A stretch of DNA of 11,715 nucleotides, from contig JAKEEL010000070.1 in the NCBI GenBank assembly GCA_022616595.1, positions 1-11,715 of the forward strand. Direction: 5' to 3'. The position numbers were made by a program, and so were the translations under genes. Under the pieces are notes generated by a model. The model did not search any database, was not told the origin of the DNA, and was given only the letters and a program-made list of their open reading frames with translations. Below are positions 6,259-11,715 of this stretch, piece after piece. Every line of letters starts with the position of its first letter. The stretch's first letter is position 1. This DNA is from Methylococcaceae bacterium (GTDB lineage: Bacteria > Pseudomonadota > Gammaproteobacteria > Methylococcales > UBA1147).

Positions 6259-7316
6259 GCATCCTGGTTACCGGCGGCGCCGGCTTCATCGGCAGCAATT
6301 TCGTGCTTGACTGGCTGGGCTTGTCGGATGAGCCGGTGATCAATCTGGATGCGCTTACCTATGCCGGGAACCTCGAAAATCTTGCATCGCTCAAGGGTGA
6401 TCCGCGGCACGTCTTCGTGCAAGGCGACATCGTTGATTTCGATCGCGTACTCGGTTTGCTGGAAGCGCATGAGGTGCGTGCCGTCCTCAATTTCGCCGCG
6501 GAATCCCATGTCGACCGCTCGATTCACGGGCCGGGTGAGTTCATCCAAACAAACGTCGTGGGCGCATTCAATTTGCTGGAAGCCGTAAGAGCCTATTGGG
6601 TGAAGCTTGGTACCACCGAAAGGCAGAAATTTCGTTTCCTGCATGTCTCGACCGACGAAGTGTACGGTTCCCTGGATCCCGCGGCCGCACCTTTTAACGA
6701 AACCAGCCGCTACGAGCCGAACAGCCCCTATTCAGCGTCAAAAGCGGCCTCCGATCATCTGGTCCGGGCCTATCATCAGACCTATGGGATACCGGTTTTG
6801 ACCACCAACTGTTCCAACAATTACGGACCCTACCAATTTCCAGAGAAACTGATTCCGCTGGTGATCCACAACGCGCTTTCCGGCAAGCCGCTTCCGATTT
6901 ATGGCGACGGCCGGCAGATTCGCGACTGGCTGTACGTGACGGATCATTGCAGCGCAATCCGCCGGGTGCTCGACGCGGGCAGGCTTGGCGAAACGTACAA
7001 TGTCGGCGGATGGAATGAGAAACCCAATCTGGAGGTCGTGCACGGCGTGTGTGCCATTCTGGACGAACTGCGGCCCCGCAAGGACGCCAAGTCCTATGCC
7101 GAACAGATTTCCTTCGTCAAGGATCGCCCGGGCCATGATCGCCGCTATGCCATCGATGCGGGCAAATTGGAACGCGAACTGGGTTGGAAACCACAGGAGT
7201 CCTTCGAGACAGGCATCCACAAAACCGTGCGCTGGTATCTGGATCATCAGCAGTGGGTTAAAAACGTAACTAGCGGCGCATATCGCGACTGGATCGCGAG
7301 ACAATACATCGCATGA
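6255..7316 (+). CDS. rfbB: dTDP-glucose 4,6-dehydratase
   Basis: This 353-residue protein, of normal length for RmlB/RfbB, is the second enzyme of dTDP-L-rhamnose synthesis and converts dTDP-glucose to dTDP-4-keto-6-deoxyglucose with bound NAD+. It is a short-chain dehydrogenase/reductase of the extended type. The dinucleotide-binding motif is GGAGFIG (residues 7-13). NFAAESHVDRSI (79-90) is the family signature. The catalytic segment VSTDEVYG (131-138) contains T133, D134 and E135. The YSASK motif (159-163) supplies Y159 and K163. NNYGPYQFPEKLIPL (188-202) and YGDGRQIRDWLYV (216-228) are substrate-binding RmlB hallmarks. The start at 6255 places the first beta strand at once; GGAG lies ten bases upstream. 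rfbD begins inside its stop (ATGA), so the two are co-translated. All key residues are present. It is cytoplasmic and cofactor-dependent. Confidence 0.97.
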   Translation: MSILVTGGAGFIGSNFVLDWLGLSDEPVINLDALTYAGNLENLASLKGDPRHVFVQGDIVDFDRVLGLLEAHEVRAVLNFAAESHVDRSIHGPGEFIQTNVVGAFNLLEAVRAYWVKLGTTERQKFRFLHVSTDEVYGSLDPAAAPFNETSRYEPNSPYSASKAASDHLVRAYHQTYGIPVLTTNCSNNYGPYQFPEKLIPLVIHNALSGKPLPIYGDGRQIRDWLYVTDHCSAIRRVLDAGRLGETYNVGGWNEKPNLEVVHGVCAILDELRPRKDAKSYAEQISFVKDRPGHDRRYAIDAGKLERELGWKPQESFETGIHKTVRWYLDHQQWVKNVTSGAYRDWIARQYIA

Positions 7317-8215
7317 AGAGTTTACTGTTCGGCAAAAACGGGCAAGTCGGGTGGGAACTGCAACGGGCCTTGACTCCCTTGGGCGAACTGATTGCCGTGG
7401 ATTTCGACGAATGTGATTTTACCAATCCGGACGGAATCCGAGACTTGGTTCGCGCGATCAAGCCGGTGGTCATTGTCAATGCCGCGGCTTATACCGCAGT
7501 GGACAAAGCCGAACGGGAGCCGGATCGCGCCTATGCGATCAACGCCGTGGCACCCGAAGTCCTGGCGGGCGAAGCCGCGCGTTGCGGAGCCTGGCTTGTG
7601 CATTACTCGACCGACTATGTATTTGATGGCATCGGTCACGAGCCTTGGCGGGAATCCGACCCGACCGGTCCTTTAAGCGTATACGGCCGGTCCAAACTCG
7701 CCGGCGACCAGGCAATCCAGTCATCAGGCTGCCGCCACCTGATATTCCGCACATCCTGGGTGTTTGCCGCACGCGGCGGCAATTTCATCAGGACCATTCT
7801 GCGCCTGGCGCAAGAACGGGATCGTCTGACGATCATCGACGATCAGGTGGGTGCGCCGACCGGTGCGGAATTACTGGCCGACGTCACGGCACATGCAATC
7901 CGCGCGGCCATGCTCCGTCCTGAAACAGGCGGCCTTTACCATTTGACCGCCACAGGTGAAGTATCCTGGTACGGTTATGCTCGCTTCGTGTTGGAGACCG
8001 CAAGTAAATCTGGAGTCCGTTTCAAAGTGAATTCCGGAGGCATCGAACCGATCGCCGCGTCCGAATACCCGACTCCAGCCAAGCGGCCGTTGAATTCCCG
8101 CCTGGATGTCAGCAAGCTGCAAAACACCTTCGGTTTGGTTTTACCTCCCTGGCAAACCGGAGTTGCCAGGGTTGTAAATGAAATTTATGAAGGACACTCG
8201 TTGAATTCAATGTGA
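7313..8215 (+). CDS. rfbD: dTDP-4-dehydrorhamnose reductase
   Basis: This 300-residue protein is the last enzyme of dTDP-L-rhamnose synthesis, reducing dTDP-4-keto-L-rhamnose with NAD(P)H. The coenzyme-binding GKNGQVG (residues 7-13) is the RmlD form of the Rossmann motif. VNAAAYTAVDKAE (55-67) and YSTDYVFDG (98-106) are family hallmarks. The catalytic YGRSK (124-128) supplies Y124 and K128. DQVGAPT (177-183) and the tail motif RPLNSRLD (258-265) complete the family pattern. The start ATG overlaps the rfbB stop codon by four bases, and no independent strong Shine-Dalgarno sequence is seen, so translational coupling to rfbB is likely. rfbA and rfbC, needed for the other two steps, are absent from the window. 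The gene converges on ampD after about 100 bases. Confidence 0.96.
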   Translation: MKSLLFGKNGQVGWELQRALTPLGELIAVDFDECDFTNPDGIRDLVRAIKPVVIVNAAAYTAVDKAEREPDRAYAINAVAPEVLAGEAARCGAWLVHYSTDYVFDGIGHEPWRESDPTGPLSVYGRSKLAGDQAIQSSGCRHLIFRTSWVFAARGGNFIRTILRLAQERDRLTIIDDQVGAPTGAELLADVTAHAIRAAMLRPETGGLYHLTATGEVSWYGYARFVLETASKSGVRFKVNSGGIEPIAASEYPTPAKRPLNSRLDVSKLQNTFGLVLPPWQTGVARVVNEIYEGHSLNSM

Positions 8216-8240
8216 AATGTCGCTTGATCGCATCGACGAT

Positions 8241-8253
8241 GGGATCGAATCCC
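8241..8253. terminator. Short hairpin between convergent rfbD and ampD genes
   Basis: GGGAT-cga-ATCCC is a perfect 5-base stem with a 3-base loop. It lies 25 bases after the rfbD stop and 62 bases from the ampD stop. It is the strongest symmetric element in the gap and could mark transcript ends for both genes, but no T-tract follows. Confidence 0.3.
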
Positions 8254-8315
8254 TGATCGGATTGACGAGACCCGCCACATTTTGCGGTAATGCCGGGCCG
8301 TCGGAGGCTTCCATT

Positions 8316-8867
8316 CTAATTGATGAGCCTGAATAGCCTTTTCCAGTCGAAATGAATGCCCGGGTCGGTTTTTCTTCCCGGAGCGATGTCGCTGTGCCCT
8401 GCAATTCGGCTCCGGGATAGCGCGGGGTAATGATCGATCAGGCTCACGATCAGGCTGCCCGACCGTGAATACTGCGAATCGGTAAAACGCGAATCGTCGG
8501 TTCCCTCGAGTTCGATGCCGATCGAAAAATCATTGCAATTCGAACGTCCTTCATAGCAGGATTTTCCGGCATGCCAGGCGCGCCGATCGAAAGGCACGTA
8601 TTGGGTGATCTCTCCACTGCGCCGAATCAGGATGTGCGCGGATACTTTGAGTTGATAGATGGATGCAAAATAGGGATGTCGTCCCGGATTCAATCGATTC
8701 TGAAACAGTTGGTCGATCGCCTCGCCGCCGAATTCTCCGGGCGGCAGACTGATGCAGTGGATTACGATCAGGCTGATATCGGTGCCGGCCGGTCTGTCAT
8801 CACAATTCTCGGAAGGGACTTTCCGAGCGGATTCGAGCCAATGATTTTCAATTTTGAATCGGATCAT
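8316..8867 (-). CDS. ampD: 1,6-anhydro-N-acetylmuramyl-L-alanine amidase AmpD
   Basis: This 183-residue protein is the same length as E. coli AmpD. It is a cytoplasmic zinc amidase that removes the peptide from anhydro-muropeptides during cell-wall recycling; loss of the enzyme raises inducible AmpC beta-lactamase where the AmpR/AmpC circuit exists. Zinc ligands are H37 (IVIHCIS), H158 (AGHSDIAPG) and D168 (RKTDPG). K166 sits at the position of the conserved catalytic-site lysine. SLPPGEFGG (40-48), SAHILIRRSGEITQYVPFD (76-94), RAWHAGKS (96-103) and NDFSIGIELEGTD (112-124) follow the E. coli order closely. The ATG at 8867-8865 gives the family length and the family-like start MIRFKIENHWLESARKVPS. 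A further in-frame ATG at 8939 would add 24 residues with no family counterpart. No AmpE gene adjoins it. The call is firm. Confidence 0.97.
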   Translation of the reverse strand: MIRFKIENHWLESARKVPSENCDDRPAGTDISLIVIHCISLPPGEFGGEAIDQLFQNRLNPGRHPYFASIYQLKVSAHILIRRSGEITQYVPFDRRAWHAGKSCYEGRSNCNDFSIGIELEGTDDSRFTDSQYSRSGSLIVSLIDHYPALSRSRIAGHSDIAPGRKTDPGIHFDWKRLFRLIN

Positions 8868-9177
8868 CGTGGAACGCTGAATCTCAGCCCCGGGCGCATG
8901 GGTGCTCAATGCTTCTTTAAAGTTTGTGACAGCCGTCACGATTGGTTTCGCGGATCGCCATTAGGCTTGAATCGATCAACCTGATTCCTGGTGCGGTAGT
9001 GACTGAATCCTGTCCCTTGGTTTCCTGGAATCCAACCGGCGTGACCGGAAAGGGGCGGGTAGTCATTGCCGAGAATTTACCAGGTAATTCCGGGTACCTC
9101 AATATGCTTCAGCCGAATCCAAATAGATTGCCGTACAAGTTGGGCAGCCCATTTATTGCGCGGGAAAACAGGGTGCG
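8868..9177. other. Divergent intergenic region ampD/DUF1631, no gene seen
   Basis: These 310 bases contain no convincing gene. Two open frames exist, one per strand, but neither has a ribosome-binding site, a recognisable family or a good start. The region should carry the ampD (minus) and DUF1631 (plus) promoters; none is clear. The plus-strand pair TTGCCG (9128-9133) and ATTTAT (9151-9156) is a weak possibility. Symmetric elements are TTACC-A-GGTAA (9077-9087) and TGGGC-A-GCCCA (9141-9151), both perfect 11-base palindromes. The second lies 26 bases before the DUF1631 start. Confidence 0.5.
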
Positions 9178-11544
9178 ATGAGAGATCATATCCGTTCTGA
9201 ATGTAGGAGCATTTATTCCAAACATTTGCTCGTTATCCACCACGAGTTTTTCAACCATCTGGACGATGAGTTGTTTTCTTTGTCGGATAAGGCGGAGAAC
9301 AGCGCCTTGCAGACGGTATATTTCGAGGCGATGCGCTTTATCCGCAAGGATAGGGGCGGGATCGAAAATAATTTGCAGGAAATCGTGCTGAAACAGTTTG
9401 ACGAATTTTGGAACGGATGCCGTGATGCCGCCGCGCAAACAAGTCCGGCCGAATACGACGAGGATAATTTTTCGTTGATCGAATACGACGTGCTGGAAGA
9501 AGACCTTGCCGTCACGACCATGATCGATAAAATGAATCAGCGACTGCACGCGGAGTTGTACGGCCTCAACCGGCGATTTGCCGCGTTGCTCGGTCAAATG
9601 GAGATTTGCGGCGAACTTAACCCGGTCGGTCCTTATCGGATCTGTCACTGTTTTGCACAAGTGATCAAGCCTCTTCTGCTGGATCTTGAGATCAAACTGT
9701 TAATCTACAAGTTCTACGACAAGTTTGCTTCGTCGAGGCTCGATATCGTCTACAAAGAAATCAACGCGGCATTGGTCAAGGAACAAATTCTGCCGAAACT
9801 CACCCGGAATTTTCGACTCCCGCAGGCCGCAGCCGTTTCCGCACGGCCGACCAATAACGCTTTCGCCGAAGCGAATTCAAGTGTCGTTGTAGTCGATGAC
9901 GAAATCGCTCATGGAATCGATTCACAGGCAGAATTCCAGGCATTTCAGAAACTTCAATCGATGCTGGATGCATGGAGGGTCCGGAATGGATTCTCGGCAT
10001 TCAGTGGGACTGGAATCGTCGGGCAGCCCGGGAATCCTGTCCATCAAACCGATGACGTATTGAACGTGCTAACCAGGTTGCAGGTTGATCAGATCGAGCC
10101 GGGTATTCATCCAAGTCGCGGATTGAAATTGTACCTGAGCAATGAATTAAGGTCGCTTGTACCGGGAAACGAGGAGCGGCCTCTGGCCGCCCCGGACGAA
10201 GATATTATCGACATGGTCGGCATGATATTCGATTTCATCCTCGACGATGAACATCTTCCCGATGCTGTCAAGGCGTTGATCGGACGCCTGCAAATCCCGG
10301 TCATCAAGGTTGCGATTCTGGAAAAAGGTTTTTTTTCGAGACGATCCCATCCGGCACGGGAATTGTTGAATAAGATGGCCAAAGCTGGTTCCAGGCTCGA
10401 TGCAAAAAGCGTGGTCCGCAGTCCCTTGGTTGCCGAACTCGCATCGATCGTGGATGCGGTGCTGACCACATTCGATCACCAGATCGATATCTTTTCACAA
10501 GCGCTTGAACGACTGAATGTGTTTCTGGAAAAAGACCGGCAAAGGACTCGGCTCATCGAGGACCGAACCCGTCAAGTGATCGAAAGCAAGGAGCAGCTCG
10601 AAATCGCCAAGAGTAAAATCGGATATGCGCTGATTCGTTGTATTCAAGGAAAGGAGCTTCCGGTGTTTCTCCGATCCTTTTTGAACGACGCGTGGAAGCA
10701 TGTCATGCTGTTGGCCTATCTGCGTAAAGAAAAATCGATCACCGAATGGGAAGGCGCGCTGGGGGTCGTGACCCGCTTGATCTGGACGATCACCCCGGTG
10801 GACGACATCGAGGCGAAAAGAAAAATCCTGCAGGAAATTCCTCAGTTGTTAAAGGACATTTGTATCGGGTTGGAAAATATCTCGTTTGATCCTCATAAAA
10901 CGTCGGTTTTTTTCAAGCACCTGGAAACCTGTCAAATGCGGGCACTGAATGAATCGCGCGGCGATGCGGAAGCGGTGGCGGCAAATGAAAAATCCTCCCC
11001 GCTTTTCTCCGTCAAGTCCAAGACCGAACCGCCCGACACGATGGTATCGAAATCGGACCGGAGTCTCGCGGCACAAATCGATGCGCTGATCGCGGGAATG
11101 TCCAAAGTTGACGATTCGCTGTTCAGCGATCTGGAAAAGGGAATCGAACGCGATTCCGGACCGACCGATCAGGAAAAAATCGCAGCGGCCGAATCGGGAC
11201 CGGAAAAACCGGAAAACGATAGGGAGGATGAATATTCCAAGCGCGCCCGAACGATCGAGGTCGGACAATGGTTGTCATTCAAGGATGAACAAGGCGAGAC
11301 CGCCAAAGCGAAATTGTCCTGGAAGAGCCCGGTAACCGCTCGTTATATTTTCGTCAATACGAAGGGAGCCAAGTTCGCCGAAAAGTCCTTGGACGAACTT
11401 GCGCAACAGATGCGTAACGGCAGCGCAATCTTGATTGAAGATCAAAAAATCCCGGCCATGGACAGGGCGGTTGCCGCGATGATGAGAACCCTCGAAAATG
11501 TTGGAAATAAGCCTCGCGCCTGCGTGGAAGAACAGCTGGTTTAA
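9178..11544 (+). CDS. DUF1631 family protein
   Basis: This 788-residue, mostly helical, cytoplasmic protein is a member of the DUF1631 family found in Proteobacteria; its function is unknown. Residues about 17-67, with the pattern HEFFNHLDDELFSLSDKAEN followed by YFEAMRFIRKDR, match the family's N-terminal signature. The central region contains many amphipathic helices, including IIDMVGMIFDFILDD (about 342-356), VIKVAILEKGFFSRRSHPAR (about 375-394) and FLRSFLNDAWKHVMLLAYL (about 496-514). A charged, low-complexity linker follows (roughly 590-690). The last domain, starting at VGQWLSF (695), is beta-rich and contains AKLSW, ARYIFVNTKGAKF and then a helical end. It resembles a PilZ-like tail, although I cannot confirm the fold and no RxxxR cyclic-di-GMP motif is visible. 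AGGG (9170-9173) is close to the ATG at 9178. No signal peptide or membrane helix is seen. Confidence 0.88.
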   Translation: MRDHIRSECRSIYSKHLLVIHHEFFNHLDDELFSLSDKAENSALQTVYFEAMRFIRKDRGGIENNLQEIVLKQFDEFWNGCRDAAAQTSPAEYDEDNFSLIEYDVLEEDLAVTTMIDKMNQRLHAELYGLNRRFAALLGQMEICGELNPVGPYRICHCFAQVIKPLLLDLEIKLLIYKFYDKFASSRLDIVYKEINAALVKEQILPKLTRNFRLPQAAAVSARPTNNAFAEANSSVVVVDDEIAHGIDSQAEFQAFQKLQSMLDAWRVRNGFSAFSGTGIVGQPGNPVHQTDDVLNVLTRLQVDQIEPGIHPSRGLKLYLSNELRSLVPGNEERPLAAPDEDIIDMVGMIFDFILDDEHLPDAVKALIGRLQIPVIKVAILEKGFFSRRSHPARELLNKMAKAGSRLDAKSVVRSPLVAELASIVDAVLTTFDHQIDIFSQALERLNVFLEKDRQRTRLIEDRTRQVIESKEQLEIAKSKIGYALIRCIQGKELPVFLRSFLNDAWKHVMLLAYLRKEKSITEWEGALGVVTRLIWTITPVDDIEAKRKILQEIPQLLKDICIGLENISFDPHKTSVFFKHLETCQMRALNESRGDAEAVAANEKSSPLFSVKSKTEPPDTMVSKSDRSLAAQIDALIAGMSKVDDSLFSDLEKGIERDSGPTDQEKIAAAESGPEKPENDREDEYSKRARTIEVGQWLSFKDEQGETAKAKLSWKSPVTARYIFVNTKGAKFAEKSLDELAQQMRNGSAILIEDQKIPAMDRAVAAMMRTLENVGNKPRACVEEQLV

Positions 11545-11569
11545 TTGAACACACGTTGCTGTGCAAGTA

Positions 11570-11590
11570 CCTCGGGGGGATGTACCGAGG
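11570..11590 (+). terminator. Possible hairpin downstream of the DUF1631 gene
   Basis: CCTCGG (11570-11575) and CCGAGG (11585-11590) form a GC-rich 6-base stem with a 9-base loop, 25 bases after the DUF1631 stop. GCTG (11558-11561) and CAGC (11595-11598) could extend it imperfectly. No T-tract follows, so a Rho-dependent end or transcript-stabilising hairpin is as likely as a terminator. Confidence 0.35.
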
Positions 11591-11665
11591 CACGCAGCGC
11601 ATCCTTTGATTGGATGGCCGAACCCTGTGCCGTCTGGAAAAATTCTTGCGGGTCATGAGCATAAA

Positions 11666-11702
11666 AGGTAATGTTTTAATCGAACAAAAATTACCTGTTT
11701 TT
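11666..11702 (+). terminator. Hairpin followed by a T-run near the window edge
   Basis: AGGTAAT (11666-11672) and TTTT (11674-11677) pair with AAAA (11686-11689) and ATTACCT (11690-11696): an 11-base-pair stem with one bulged G and an 8-base loop. TTTTT (11698-11702) follows directly. The shape fits a Rho-independent terminator, but the stem is AT-rich and it lies 120 bases after DUF1631. Confidence 0.35.
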
Positions 11703-11715
11703 CCTGGCAGGAAAA
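11699..11715. repeat. Perfect palindrome at the window edge
   Basis: TTTTCCTG-G-CAGGAAAA has 8-base perfect arms around a single base. It overlaps the T-run of the preceding hairpin and may continue beyond the window. It could be an operator or part of a compound terminator; the truncated context prevents a choice. Confidence 0.35.

Noticed and set aside
8217..8336. 39-codon plus-strand frame starting one base after the rfbD stop
   Set aside because: It has no Shine-Dalgarno sequence, runs into the antisense 3' end of ampD and resembles no known protein. It could be coupled to rfbD termination, but nothing else supports it.
8942..9181. 79-codon TTG-started frame ending on the DUF1631 start (ATGA overlap)
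   Set aside because: It has no ribosome-binding site and no recognisable family, its start overlaps the possible longer ampD N-terminus, and the interval is better explained as a divergent promoter region.
1..11715. CRISPR array, integron, transposase, tRNA or toxin-antitoxin module
   Set aside because: No regularly spaced repeats, transposase motifs, tRNA-like cloverleaf or paired small genes were seen on reading the window.

Overview
The window looks like ordinary chromosome of a gammaproteobacterium with moderately high GC. The main evidence is the mix of an Rsd/AlgQ-type anti-sigma-70 protein, an AmpD amidase of the same length as the E. coli enzyme, a DUF1631 protein, and the CstA/YbdD pair. 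A finer placement (a Methylococcales- or Chromatiales-like lineage is possible) cannot be made from the sequence alone. I see no mobile element, integrase, tRNA, rRNA, CRISPR array or toxin-antitoxin pair.

Layout. At the left edge an rsd/algQ homologue (42-488, minus) diverges from a two-gene unit (598-2275, plus): a family 2 glycosyltransferase and, four bases later, a nucleosidase/phosphorylase-fold protein. A zinc-ribbon plus DUF1003 membrane protein follows (2390-2926). It converges on a ybdD-cstA transporter operon read on the minus strand (5244 down to 2987). CstA is a predicted pyruvate/peptide carrier and YbdD its small partner. Divergent from cstA is a YdjM/DUF457-type membrane protein (5469-6008).

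The second half opens with a short promoter and leader region (6102-6258). It contains a 34-codon ORF with a GTG start, a strong Shine-Dalgarno sequence and a stop codon that overlaps the rfbB start. Next come rfbB and rfbD, which overlap by ATGA: the second and fourth enzymes of dTDP-L-rhamnose synthesis. rfbA and rfbC are not in the window. ampD (8867-8316, minus) converges on rfbD. A 310-base gene-free stretch separates ampD from a divergent 788-residue DUF1631 protein (9178-11544). The last 170 bases hold only inverted repeats.

How the genes relate. Several touch the cell envelope: rhamnose precursor synthesis (rfbBD), peptidoglycan recycling (ampD), a glycosyltransferase of unknown acceptor, and three membrane proteins (CstA, DUF1003, DUF457). 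Rsd and CstA are linked to stationary phase or carbon limitation in E. coli. Apart from the tight pairs (GT2-nucleosidase, cstA-ybdD, rfbB-rfbD), the genes look like independent neighbours. I found no convincing new multigene system. The best candidate for something undescribed is the small leader ORF in front of rfbB, followed by the GT2-nucleosidase pair.
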